From an uncultured Lachnospiraceae bacterium (GTDB lineage Bacteria; Bacillota; Clostridia; Lachnospirales; Lachnospiraceae): DNA of 64,000 nucleotides. Positions within the stretch are counted from its first letter, which is position 1. The number at the start of each line of letters is the position of its first letter. Under the pieces are notes generated by a model, which was given only the letters and a program-made list of their open reading frames with translations, had not been told where the DNA came from and made no database searches. The DNA lies in the NCBI GenBank assembly GCA_910584325.1, contig CAJTZH010000006.1, positions 1-64,000 on the forward strand, read 5' to 3'. The position numbers and the translations under genes are program-made. Positions 17,960-26,642 of this stretch are shown in pieces.

Positions 17960-19161
17960 ATCCCTGCTCCCTTCATTTTATTGACATGAATCAGCTCATT
18001 TTTTTGAACCAGTTCCCCGATAATCTTTCCGTTTTCCTCTCCTCTTTCAATAAACTCATACAAAGAATTTAACCGAATCTCCCCATCTAATATTCCGTCC
18101 ACCTCCTCAATATATAATACACGTCTCGACTTATCCCGAAGTCTCCCCAAATGCACAATAATGTCAATTGCCGACGCAATTTGATTTTTAATTGCCATAA
18201 GCGGAATATCCATACCCATCATAATCATAGTTTCTATTCTGGTCAGCATATCCTTAGGACTGTTTGCATGACCTGTAGAAAGACTTCCGTCATGTCCTGT
18301 CAGCATTGCAGTAATCATGTCAATTGCCTCCGCGCCCCGGACTTCCCCTACAACAATCCTGTCCGGGCGCATTCTCAGAGATGATTTAATCAAATCCCTG
18401 ATGCTGATGGCATTTTCACCCTCTACGTTGGCATTCTTCGTCTCCAGACGTACAAGATTTTGTACTGACTGTATCTGAAGCTCCGCCGAATCCTCAATCG
18501 TAATAACACGTTCGTCACACGGTATATAATTCGATAGTGCATTTAAAAAAGTTGTCTTCCCGGAGCCTGTGCCGCCGCAAATAAAAATGTTGTATTTTGC
18601 TTTGACGGCTTTATCCAAAAACATTGCAGCTTCCTTTGTAATGGACTGAAACTGAATTAATTTTTCAATTGTAATGGGACTTTGATAGAATTTTCTGATA
18701 GTAATCACCGGTCCGTCAAGCGCCACCGGCGGTAGCACAATATTAACACGGGAACCGTTAGCAAGTCTTGTATCCAGAATGGGAACCGACTCATTGACAA
18801 TTCTGTTAGACCTTGCCGCAATCTGCTGGGCAATATTATATAACCGCTCCTCATTCATAAACCTTTTATCCCATTGATAAATTTGTCCTGCTTTTTCATA
18901 AAAAATATTTCCTGGTCCATTTATCATGATTTCCGTAATAGAATCATCGTCCATTAATTCCTGCACGATATCCAGCCTTTTCAGGGAATTAAAGATTTCT
19001 GTCGCATATTGTTCCTTTTCCTTTAATGTCATACGATATTGGGTGGAAACTTCCAATACTACCCCGTCAATAATTCGTTGAATCTCTTCCTCATCCATAT
19101 CTCTGGTCATATCTGTCCGCGCTCTTACAAGCATTTCAATTTCACGAAAAACCTTTTTCAT
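17956..19161 (-). CDS. cpaF: CpaF/TadA family pilus assembly ATPase
   Basis: A 401-residue secretion ATPase. The Walker A GGTGSGKT is at residues 196-203, followed by the Asp box, the Walker B region (RPDRIVVGEVRGAEA) and the His box (GHDGSLSTGHANS). It powers assembly of the Flp pilus at the inner face of the membrane. The start lies inside the 3' end of the TadZ gene (20-base overlap), preceded by AGAAAGG. Length is normal for the family. Confidence 0.95.
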   Translation of the reverse strand: MKKVFREIEMLVRARTDMTRDMDEEEIQRIIDGVVLEVSTQYRMTLKEKEQYATEIFNSLKRLDIVQELMDDDSITEIMINGPGNIFYEKAGQIYQWDKRFMNEERLYNIAQQIAARSNRIVNESVPILDTRLANGSRVNIVLPPVALDGPVITIRKFYQSPITIEKLIQFQSITKEAAMFLDKAVKAKYNIFICGGTGSGKTTFLNALSNYIPCDERVITIEDSAELQIQSVQNLVRLETKNANVEGENAISIRDLIKSSLRMRPDRIVVGEVRGAEAIDMITAMLTGHDGSLSTGHANSPKDMLTRIETMIMMGMDIPLMAIKNQIASAIDIIVHLGRLRDKSRRVLYIEEVDGILDGEIRLNSLYEFIERGEENGKIIGELVQKNELIHVNKMKGAGI

Positions 19162-20179
19162 TCAAAACCTTTCTGGCAAACGCGCCCAGTGTACTCCACT
19201 CCATTTTGTCAACGGACAGTTCTCCTTGCGAAAATTCCTTGTCATACGGTACTAAAATCTTTACGACGTTTTCCAGAAGAATTCCTCTCCCCGTGACATT
19301 CATATGGTCATAAAACTCCTCAATTTTTCTACGGGATATTGCATCCTCTGCTTCAGGCATAAAAATAACACTCATCATTTCAAAAAAACACCACGGCTTT
19401 TTTACAATCGTACCGACATCCACCACAAGAAATTCATATTCCGACACATCTAGAAGATATTGAAAAAATGTTATCCATTCTTCCACCAGAATATCCGTCA
19501 CATCATCCGGACACTCCACAGGAAGAATACAGTCAAACTTCCCCAACGGGCAGATATAATCCCGAAGTTTTTGGCGCAGACCCGCAGCGCTTCTCCGATA
19601 CATATACATCACTTCCGAAAGTCCTGTCCGGTTTCCCTGAAACAGACTGTTTGAGAGCCCCGTATACTCCTCCAGATTGATGTACAATACATTACCAATC
19701 TTTCCGAGGACATTTGCTGCCGCCAGGGAAAACGCTGTCTTATAGCACCTTCCCACCGGTGAATATACGCCTATTACTTTTCCTTTCATTTTTTTCGCGA
19801 GATTATTGACCGCAAGATATATTTCCCCCGCGCAGTAGCTTAACATCTCCCGTATAATCATCTCCGTTGACTGATACTTGAAAATTGGATGATACTCCGT
19901 TGATTCGGCAAAACTGCCTGTCAATTCTTCCTCAGATAATTTTAGAATATAATGAATATTCCCCTTCGGTACATCCCTGATAACCTCTTCACTGTTGGTA
20001 ATGAAAACTTCAACTTCATTATTCTTTAAAAAATCATTCAGTGAATCGCTATCGGTAAATACCATAATCTCATATGGAACTCCTGGTTTCCCTCTCATAT
20101 AGTTCATCAGCCGATATGCATATTGTTCATCCATATCGTAAATTACGCAGTTTTTCCTTATAAAACTACCCCCTTCCAT
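19142..20179 (-). CDS. TadZ/CpaE-like ATPase-fold localisation protein
   Basis: A 345-residue protein with an N-terminal receiver-like half and a C-terminal MinD/ParA-like half. The P-loop is degenerate: YSPVGRCYKT at 139-148 instead of KGGxGKT, but the second lysine is kept. It marks the pole or site where the pilus machine sits. It is the first gene of the Tad operon, 100 bases after a consensus promoter. The start is uncertain: ATG 20179 has only a poor site, while GGAAGGGGG is placed ideally for codon 7, an ATA at 20161, where alignment with relatives would put the first residue. Confidence 0.75.
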   Translation of the reverse strand: MEGGSFIRKNCVIYDMDEQYAYRLMNYMRGKPGVPYEIMVFTDSDSLNDFLKNNEVEVFITNSEEVIRDVPKGNIHYILKLSEEELTGSFAESTEYHPIFKYQSTEMIIREMLSYCAGEIYLAVNNLAKKMKGKVIGVYSPVGRCYKTAFSLAAANVLGKIGNVLYINLEEYTGLSNSLFQGNRTGLSEVMYMYRRSAAGLRQKLRDYICPLGKFDCILPVECPDDVTDILVEEWITFFQYLLDVSEYEFLVVDVGTIVKKPWCFFEMMSVIFMPEAEDAISRRKIEEFYDHMNVTGRGILLENVVKILVPYDKEFSQGELSVDKMEWSTLGAFARKVLNEKGFS

Positions 20180-20282
20180 TCGCTATAATCCGCCCGTATT
20201 GCATTCCGGTACCGCATGTCATACTTTCGTGTGGGAAATAATCGAATTGTGATTTTAGAAACAAGACTTGTCTGTGTTATAG

Positions 20283-20311
20283 ATTATATAGCACATTTGT
20301 ATCTGTGTCAA
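20283..20311 (-). promoter_or_regulatory. Consensus sigma-A promoter of the Tad operon
   Basis: On the minus strand a perfect TTGACA (20311-20306), a 17-base spacer and a perfect TATAAT (20288-20283). The predicted start of transcription is near 20276. An 11-base palindrome, ACAAGACTTGT at 20261-20271, lies immediately downstream and could be an operator. Confidence 0.85.
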
Positions 20312-20329
20312 CTAAAAATTATTATTTTT

Positions 20330-21388
20330 TTAATTTCGAAGCGTTTCATAATCATAATTATTATAAAACTCTTTTACCTGCGTACAGTACTGTTCATAAT
20401 TATCCATTGTCAAAAGGTATTCATCATGATACATCCAATACAAAATTCCTCTGTTTACCCATGAACCAAAGTGCGCTAAATCCATATAATTGTCCAGATC
20501 ACAGGTTAATTCAAAATTATTTGTAAAAGAATACAATTTAATATTCGGACATTTCAGCAATTCTTCAATAACACATTTCTCCGCCGCAAAATATTTGTTC
20601 AATTCTCCTCTGTAAAAAAGCATATTCCAGTATCCGATACTATACGGCGTAAAAAAATAGTAAAACGTCACATTCGGATATGCGTCTGCCGTCTCTATAA
20701 TATTCTGTTTAATATTTTCCATAAGCATTCTATGCTCCTCATCCGTCAACGTCTGTTCCGTACACGGCGCGTTTTCCCACTCATACTCATTAAAAACCGC
20801 CTCCGCTCCATAAACGGCATCACGGCTCCAATAAGCATATTCGTCAAACGTTGTCGTATCTCCGTGAATATTGGTTAAATGCAAAACATCATAAACTTTC
20901 GTCACCAGCATTTCCTTATTCAAAAGATACTGCACGTCATTAAAAGGATTGTTGTCATACAGATAAAACGGCTGCAATTCCGGCTCAAATACATTATCCT
21001 TATCCAATATCATTGCCGAATAATCCAGGCTGCATAAAACATAGCGTACCTGTGGATTGCGTTCCAGCGCCAGACGGACCAGCCTGCTCTCCTCACAGAA
21101 ACTTCCTCCCGCTAACGCTACCTTAATTGACTTTGTTCCCCAATATGTATCAAACTCTGATGGCAGAAAATTTTCACACATGCTGCTTCCCGTTATAAGT
21201 GCGTCATATTCAAAATGTTTCACAATACCGTCATTTTGATAGCGTTCATCGTTCAATGGATAGGAATACTGCTTTAACGGCGCATGATAATGAAAAAGCG
21301 GGTCAATATAGGCGGTAATCCCCGCAAACAATCCAAGAATTACCAATGTTCCCGCAATAACAAGCAAACTCCAGTTTTTTCCTTTCAT
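20330..21388 (-). CDS. SGNH-like protein, partner of MBOAT acyltransferase
   Basis: A 352-residue protein with one N-terminal membrane helix (about 8-30) and an extracytoplasmic domain. ITGSSMCENF near residue 67 and DLAHFG near residue 308 fit the serine block and the Asp-x-x-His block of SGNH hydrolase/DltD/AlgX-type acyl transfer proteins. It follows the MBOAT gene by 11 bases and has an AGGAGG site. The pair should move an acyl group across the membrane and onto a surface glycan or protein; the acceptor is unknown. Confidence 0.7.
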   Translation of the reverse strand: MKGKNWSLLVIAGTLVILGLFAGITAYIDPLFHYHAPLKQYSYPLNDERYQNDGIVKHFEYDALITGSSMCENFLPSEFDTYWGTKSIKVALAGGSFCEESRLVRLALERNPQVRYVLCSLDYSAMILDKDNVFEPELQPFYLYDNNPFNDVQYLLNKEMLVTKVYDVLHLTNIHGDTTTFDEYAYWSRDAVYGAEAVFNEYEWENAPCTEQTLTDEEHRMLMENIKQNIIETADAYPNVTFYYFFTPYSIGYWNMLFYRGELNKYFAAEKCVIEELLKCPNIKLYSFTNNFELTCDLDNYMDLAHFGSWVNRGILYWMYHDEYLLTMDNYEQYCTQVKEFYNNYDYETLRN

Positions 21389-21399
21389 TAATATGCCTC

Positions 21400-22854
21400 C
21401 TAAAAGTTAAAATATAAAAATGTGGAAACACCTGATAATGACATAACCGACCAAACCAGCAATACAACCGTCAAAACCGCGTTTTTCCATGTTGGAGTAA
21501 ATTCTCTTTCATAACAGTTTTTTCCTGCCAGCACAATCAAAAACGATATAAAAAGCAGCGCAAGAATATAAAAGCCATCTATTCTTGACGGAAGAAACCG
21601 AAAAATACCAAACTTTCTTTCCAAAAAATCAAACTCGACAAGACGTACCGAATCAAAAAGTTCCGCTCTCACTGATAACGTATCCATGCAGAACAGTTTT
21701 TTAATAAAACACCAGGCTTTTTCCAAACTGTCCGCCCGAAATATAATCCAGGTACAGTTAATAAATAAAAACGTACAAACCCAGCGCACCCCTCCATAGA
21801 CCTTGTCCCAGACATTTTTAAATATACGGTTCAGGCAATTCACGAGTCCATGCACAGCGCCCCATATAACAAAAGTCCAACCGGCTCCGTGCCACAATCC
21901 GCTTAAGAGAAAAACCAGCATAATATTGATATACGTGCGCAGCGTTCCTTTACGGTTCCCTCCAAGCGGTATGTATACATACTTTTTCAGGAAACGTGTC
22001 AGCGTCATATGCCATCTGTCCCAAAATTCCAAAACCGAACACGACCGATACGGTGAATTAAAATTAACCGGCAAATCAATATTAAATAGTCTGCCGATTC
22101 CTACGGCCATATCACAATATCCGCTAAAATCAAAATATAACTGAAACGTATAACAGAGCGATACAATAAGAACTTCCGGTGAAGTCATATCCCAGACAGT
22201 TTCATATCCCCATGTAACCGCCCTGCCAAGCGTATCCGCAAGCAGCACTTTCTTAAATAAACCAATCGCAAAAATATAGAGTCCCGCCGCAATATTGTCT
22301 CCGTTTATCCGCTTCTTTTCTATGCTGCGAAATTGTGGTATCATTTCCTCATGAAAAACAATCGGACCTGCAACTAATTGTGGAAAAAATACAACAAAAA
22401 GCGCGTATTCTACAAAGTTATAGTCTTCTATCTCCCCTTTATAGGTATCAACAAGAAAAGAAATCTGTTGAAACGTAAAAAAACTTATTCCCAGCGGAAG
22501 TAATATGTGCTGTAATTCAAAATCCCCATGAAACAGTACATTCACATTTTCAATAAAAAAATCAAGATATTTAAAATAAAAAATAGAACCCAGATTGAAG
22601 GCAATTCCGATTATCAGTAACATTTTTTTGTATTTATTATTAAGGAATATCTGCCGTGACAAAAGAAAATTAAATATGATACTGATACAGATAATCCATA
22701 AATAACCGGCATTATAATATCCATAAAACCACAATGACATTATAATCAGCCACAACTGTGCCAGTCTGTACCGTTTGATATAATTCAGAAAAAAATAACC
22801 TGCAAATGCCATCGGCAGGAAAAATAAAATGAAAATGTAAGAATTAAAAAGCAT
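21400..22854 (-). CDS. MBOAT family O-acyltransferase
   Basis: A 484-residue polytopic membrane protein of the AlgI/DltB-like MBOAT family. The signature LSGLWHGAGWTFVIWGAVHG carries the catalytic His322 and a second His335; the WDRWHMTL motif is near residue 282. These enzymes take an acyl group from a cytoplasmic donor for export. Start ATG 22854 has AAAGGA at correct spacing; the longer frame has no site. Own promoter at 22883-22911. Together with the SGNH-like gene it forms a two-gene unit next to the Tad locus. Confidence 0.9.
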   Translation of the reverse strand: MLFNSYIFILFFLPMAFAGYFFLNYIKRYRLAQLWLIIMSLWFYGYYNAGYLWIICISIIFNFLLSRQIFLNNKYKKMLLIIGIAFNLGSIFYFKYLDFFIENVNVLFHGDFELQHILLPLGISFFTFQQISFLVDTYKGEIEDYNFVEYALFVVFFPQLVAGPIVFHEEMIPQFRSIEKKRINGDNIAAGLYIFAIGLFKKVLLADTLGRAVTWGYETVWDMTSPEVLIVSLCYTFQLYFDFSGYCDMAVGIGRLFNIDLPVNFNSPYRSCSVLEFWDRWHMTLTRFLKKYVYIPLGGNRKGTLRTYINIMLVFLLSGLWHGAGWTFVIWGAVHGLVNCLNRIFKNVWDKVYGGVRWVCTFLFINCTWIIFRADSLEKAWCFIKKLFCMDTLSVRAELFDSVRLVEFDFLERKFGIFRFLPSRIDGFYILALLFISFLIVLAGKNCYEREFTPTWKNAVLTVVLLVWSVMSLSGVSTFLYFNF

Positions 22855-22882
22855 ACGATTAATCCTTTCGACATTATACTTT

Positions 22883-22911
22883 ATTATATTAGTTATTTCG
22901 ACAAAACTCAA
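22883..22911 (-). promoter_or_regulatory. Sigma-A promoter of the MBOAT unit
   Basis: On the minus strand TTGAGT (22911-22906), a 17-base spacer and TATAAT (22888-22883), 29 bases before the MBOAT start codon. Confidence 0.7.
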
Positions 22912-22944
22912 CATTTTTTGCAGTGAAAAAGCATTGTGCCTTTG

Positions 22945-22973
22945 TTGACATGACAAACGATTTTTGTTACATT
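22945..22973 (+). promoter_or_regulatory. Sigma-A promoter of dapL
   Basis: TTGACA (22945-22950), a 17-base spacer and TACATT (22968-22973), 36 bases before the dapL start. Divergent from the MBOAT promoter. Confidence 0.7.
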
Positions 22974-23009
22974 TAACGTAATTTTAAATCATCAAAGGAG
23001 TTTGATAAT

Positions 23010-24206
23010 ATGCCTAAGTTAAATGAAAATTATTTAAACATCAAACAAAGCTATCTTTTTTCAGAAGTTGCCAAACGGGCAGCCGCGTACGCATCTGCCC
23101 ACCCTGACAAAAAAATCATCCGTCTCGGCATCGGCGACGTTACCAAGCCGCTCACCCCGAACGTAATTAACGCGCTCCACGAAGGCGTTGACGCTATGGC
23201 AGACGGAAATACTTTTAAAGGATATGGTCCTGAACAGGGATATGAATTTTTAAGAAACGCAATTTCCGAATATTATGCCAAAAACGGCGTTGACGTCGCC
23301 GCAGACGAAATCTTCATTTCCGACGGCGCCAAGAGCGATACCGGCAATATTACGGAACTTTTCGACAATGATAACGTAATCTTAATTCCCGACCCGGTTT
23401 ACCCTGTCTATGTCGATACGAACATCATGATGGGCAAATCCATTCAATACATGAACGGTAACGCGGATAACGGCTTTTTGCCAATGCCGGACAAGTCTGT
23501 ACACGCTGATGTAATTTATTTGTGTTCCCCAAACAATCCGACCGGCGCAGTTTACAATAAGGCGCAGTTAAAAGAATGGGTTGATTACGCGCTGGAAAAT
23601 AACGCGGTAATTCTTTTTGATTCCGCATATGAAGCATTTATCACCGACCCAGAACTTCCAAGAAGCATTTTTACCATTGAGGGCGCGAAAAAAAGCGCCA
23701 TTGAATTTTGCTCCCTCTCCAAGACGGCCGGATTTACCGGAACACGATGCGGCTACACTGTCGTTCCGAAAGACTTAAAATTCCTGTCTTCAACCGGAGT
23801 GGAGCAATCGATGAACGCGATGTGGAACCGGAGACAGAGTACGAAGTTTAACGGGACATCATTTATTATCCAGAATGGCGCTGCCGCGGTATTTACCGAT
23901 GAGGGCATGGCTCAATGCATGGAAAACCTCAGATACTATCAGAAAAATGCACGAATCATCGCCGATACATTGACCAAAAAGAACATCCGCTTCTTTGGCG
24001 GCGTCCATTCACCATATATCTGGTTTGAATGTCCTAACGGCATGGAAGCTTGGGAATTTTTTGATTACCTTCTGGAAAATGCCCAAATTGTCGGCACTCC
24101 GGGCGCAGGTTTCGGAGAGAACGGCAAGAACTTCTTCCGTCTGACAGCCTTTAATACAAAAGAAAATACGGTAGAAGCTATGAAAAGATTTGAAAAACTA
24201 TTTTAA
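23010..24206 (+). CDS. dapL: LL-diaminopimelate aminotransferase
   Basis: A 398-residue class I/II aminotransferase that makes LL-diaminopimelate from tetrahydrodipicolinate in one step for lysine and peptidoglycan. The pyridoxal phosphate lysine is Lys238 in SLSKTAGFTGTRCG. SDGAKSDTGN near residue 104 and the early NENYLNIKQSYLF are typical of DapL. The DapL route is common in Clostridia. An AAAGGAG site lies ten bases before the ATG and a promoter upstream; a terminator follows directly. It appears to be a single-gene unit. Confidence 0.93.
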   Translation: MPKLNENYLNIKQSYLFSEVAKRAAAYASAHPDKKIIRLGIGDVTKPLTPNVINALHEGVDAMADGNTFKGYGPEQGYEFLRNAISEYYAKNGVDVAADEIFISDGAKSDTGNITELFDNDNVILIPDPVYPVYVDTNIMMGKSIQYMNGNADNGFLPMPDKSVHADVIYLCSPNNPTGAVYNKAQLKEWVDYALENNAVILFDSAYEAFITDPELPRSIFTIEGAKKSAIEFCSLSKTAGFTGTRCGYTVVPKDLKFLSSTGVEQSMNAMWNRRQSTKFNGTSFIIQNGAAAVFTDEGMAQCMENLRYYQKNARIIADTLTKKNIRFFGGVHSPYIWFECPNGMEAWEFFDYLLENAQIVGTPGAGFGENGKNFFRLTAFNTKENTVEAMKRFEKLF

Positions 24207-24213
24207 AAAAATA

Positions 24214-24250
24214 AGGGATACCGCGAGATATTTTTTCAAGCGGCATCCCT
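24214..24250 (+). terminator. Terminator after dapL
   Basis: AGGGATACCGC and GCGGCATCCCT form an 11-pair stem with one mismatch, followed by a T run (TTTTTAT). Eight bases after the dapL stop codon. Confidence 0.85.
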
Positions 24251-24288
24251 TTTTATATGATTCTAAATTGTATGTACCGATATTCAAA

Positions 24289-24930
24289 CTATATTTTTTC
24301 AATTTCATTCCGAATTGTCAACATTTCCCTGTCAATAGCAGCAATCGTATCGGAATGAGACTTCAGCCTTTCGATAATCCCAACTGCATCTGCCATGTTT
24401 TTCTTATAGCAAAGCTGATAGTCAAGAATTGACCAGCAGTCCATTGTCGCCGTACGGACTTGGACTTCCACTCTCCGTTTCTCGCAATTTTCATCAAAAT
24501 ATATTGGAATCTCAATAATTAAGTGCAGACTCATATAACCATTCTTTTTGGGATTGGCAATATAATCCTTTTCTTTGATAACTTTAACATCCTTCTGTTG
24601 TTTCAAAAGCCTTGCGATTTCATAAACATCGTCTACAAAAAGGCATACTATGCGAATCCCCAGCAAATCGTTTAATTTGTCACATGCGGTTTTAAAATTC
24701 GTATCCAGGTTTTTGCGCACCAGCTTCGCGTAAATGCTCTCCGGCGTTTTAATTCTCTGTGTAATACTTCTTGTGATTTCCCTGCCGTATTTCATACGCA
24801 GTTCTTCATCTATAATTTTACACTTTGCTTCGACAATACTCAAAGCATACTGACTTTTTAGTAAATACTGTTCCTGCTCCGTTGCCGTTCTGATTGAACT
24901 TACGCTTCCAGTCTCTCCCATATTTTCCAC
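24289..24930 (-). CDS. Small alarmone synthetase (RelQ-like)
   Basis: A 213-residue stand-alone (p)ppGpp synthetase. The RelA/SpoT synthetase core is present: the family GIRIVCLFVDDVYEIARLL segment, NPKKNGYMSLHL (substrate loop, usually KxNGYxSLH) and the VEVQVRT strand. There is no hydrolase, TGS or ACT domain. Short length matches RelQ/RelP enzymes that make alarmone under envelope or other stress. The start has a TAGGAG site. A 57-base gap separates it from the PHP phosphatase gene upstream. Confidence 0.85.
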   Translation of the reverse strand: MENMGETGSVSSIRTATEQEQYLLKSQYALSIVEAKCKIIDEELRMKYGREITRSITQRIKTPESIYAKLVRKNLDTNFKTACDKLNDLLGIRIVCLFVDDVYEIARLLKQQKDVKVIKEKDYIANPKKNGYMSLHLIIEIPIYFDENCEKRRVEVQVRTATMDCWSILDYQLCYKKNMADAVGIIERLKSHSDTIAAIDREMLTIRNEIEKI

Positions 24931-24987
24931 TCCTATAAAAACGCTATCCTTTATTTTATTCGGCGGGAACAGTTTTTATGACAATAT

Positions 24988-25797
24988 TTACAAATTTTTT
25001 AAAGAAATAAAATCCGGTTTGCGTTTATCATATACGGTCACGTAAGAAAATCCCGCTTCTTTTAATATCTGATATCCGATTTTTGAAACACTTCCCACAT
25101 GCTCTGCCACATGCGCGTCCGAACCGACCGTAATTATTTCCCCGCCCAGCTTACGATATAATTTCAGCAAATACATATTCGGCATCGTATCATTCATTCC
25201 TCTTGCGATTCCCGAAAGATTTAATTCAATTCCCCTGCCCCGCTCAATTACTTTTTTAAAAATGTCAGAAAACTCCCAATGATATTTGCTTTGGTCTACC
25301 TCTTCCCCAATTTGCAGTTTAAAATATCTGCACGGATAATTTACATGTCCCAATACATCATATTCATAATCCGCCGCCAAATCATAGAGCCAGTTCAAAT
25401 ATACTTCATAAGTCTTCCTATAATCTGTTTCATGATAATCTATTTCCGCTAAATCCACATCTCCCGCCAGATTATGAATAGAACCGATTACAAAATCCAG
25501 CGGATATTTTTCGACAAAAACCGACGCTTCCGCTTTATTAATCTGCGGCTGGCCATATTCCGCCCCAATCAAAACCTTCAGCCTGCCGCGATACTCCTCC
25601 CGCACCTTTATCAATTCATTATACAGGCTTTTACAGTCTAAAATATAATCGTATGGTTTATCTGTATATAAATCCATATGGTCCGTGACCGCAATCTCAT
25701 ACATACCCCGCTCTATCGCAGTATCACAAATCTCTCTTAAATCACAGCTTCCGTCAAAAGAATACTTTGAATGTATATGATAATCTACTAAATACAT
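24988..25797 (-). CDS. PHP-domain histidinol-phosphatase family protein
   Basis: A 269-residue PHP phosphoesterase of the HisJ type. The metal-site motifs DYHIHSKYSFDG (N-terminus), TDHMD (near 40), GAEYG (near 78), GSIHNL (near 106) and GSDAHVAEHVG (near 225) are all present. In HisJ proteins the reaction is removal of phosphate from L-histidinol phosphate. No other histidine gene is in the window, so substrate is assumed from family. It lies nine bases after the MgtC gene, likely in one operon. Confidence 0.8.
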   Translation of the reverse strand: MYLVDYHIHSKYSFDGSCDLREICDTAIERGMYEIAVTDHMDLYTDKPYDYILDCKSLYNELIKVREEYRGRLKVLIGAEYGQPQINKAEASVFVEKYPLDFVIGSIHNLAGDVDLAEIDYHETDYRKTYEVYLNWLYDLAADYEYDVLGHVNYPCRYFKLQIGEEVDQSKYHWEFSDIFKKVIERGRGIELNLSGIARGMNDTMPNMYLLKLYRKLGGEIITVGSDAHVAEHVGSVSKIGYQILKEAGFSYVTVYDKRKPDFISLKNL

Positions 25798-25806
25798 GTT
25801 TTTCTC

Positions 25807-26496
25807 CTAGAATACTTCTTCCACAAATAAAATACCGGAAAGCCCGCTCATCTCCTCAACAACACTTTCATGACTGACTTTCTTTCCTAAATCAATTTCC
25901 GCGCTGACGCTGATATACCCGTCTTCATCCTTTTTGACAAACGTTTCGATTTCATAACCCCTCTCCCGGAGATAAGAAATCAGCCGTCTCACGCCTTCCC
26001 TATTTTCAACATCAATCTGTACTTCTATCTCTTTTGTCTGCCTTTGTTGGCGGCGGCTGTATTTTGCCATAATTTTTACAACGAACATAATCAGTATAAA
26101 TGTAACTAAAGAGGAAAACAAATAACCTGCCCCGATACAGATTCCAAGCACCGCCGTAGTCCAAAGCGTCGCCGCCGTAGTCAGACCTTTAATATGACTT
26201 CTGCCCGTCACCACAATCGTTCCTACCCCCAAAAACCCTATTCCACTGATAACACCTTGCGCAAGCCGCACCGGGTCGCCAACTCCGTAGGTCATAATAC
26301 ATCTGATATCGACAATCTGTGCCAATGCCGCGCCCAGACAAACCAGTGTAAATGTACGCAGTCCCGCCGCATGTCTGGTCGCTCCGCGCTCCATCCCGAT
26401 TATTGAACCCAGAAGCGTCGCGAGAACAAGACGCAGCGCTATGGAAACAAAATTAAACTCCTCTAAATATTCAAATATATGGATGAAATTATCCAT
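25807..26496 (-). CDS. MgtC/SapB family membrane protein
   Basis: A 229-residue protein with about five membrane helices in the first 150 residues. The family motif LLGSIIGMERG is at about residues 24-34, with GAALAQI and GVISGIGFLGVGTI after it. The cytoplasmic tail (about 155-229) looks like an ACT-type domain. Relatives are linked to magnesium limitation and membrane potential. Start ATG 26496 has GGGAGG at seven bases; the longer frame lacks a site. A promoter lies at 26524-26552. Confidence 0.85.
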   Translation of the reverse strand: MDNFIHIFEYLEEFNFVSIALRLVLATLLGSIIGMERGATRHAAGLRTFTLVCLGAALAQIVDIRCIMTYGVGDPVRLAQGVISGIGFLGVGTIVVTGRSHIKGLTTAATLWTTAVLGICIGAGYLFSSLVTFILIMFVVKIMAKYSRRQQRQTKEIEVQIDVENREGVRRLISYLRERGYEIETFVKKDEDGYISVSAEIDLGKKVSHESVVEEMSGLSGILFVEEVF

Positions 26497-26523
26497 AGCG
26501 TATCCTCCCTTAACCTTTTTTTC

Positions 26524-26552
26524 ATTATAACAGTCTAAGAAAAAGTTTTCAA
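26524..26552 (-). promoter_or_regulatory. Sigma-A promoter of mgtC-like unit
   Basis: On the minus strand TTGAAA (26552-26547), a 17-base spacer and a perfect TATAAT (26529-26524), 28 bases before the start codon. Confidence 0.75.
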
Positions 26553-26584
26553 TTTCCAAACAACATAACAGACAAAATTAAAAG

Positions 26585-26618
26585 CGCCCCTTTACCGGAA
26601 ATTTCCGATAAAGGGGCG
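26585..26618 (-). terminator. Terminator after the pectate lyase gene
   Basis: A 34-base near-perfect palindrome with 17-base arms (one G-U pair), CGCCCCTTTA...TAAAGGGGCG, followed on the minus strand by CTTTTAATTTTG. It lies between the pectate lyase stop and the mgtC-like promoter. Confidence 0.85.
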
Positions 26619-26642
26619 TTTGATTCACTCTTCGTGAAATCT

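Noticed and set aside
8464..20179. Type II secretion or type IVa pilus system
   Set aside because: The short Flp pilin, TadE proteins, CpaF/TadZ and the small A24 peptidase fit a Tad locus, and no GspD/GspE or PilT-type gene is present.
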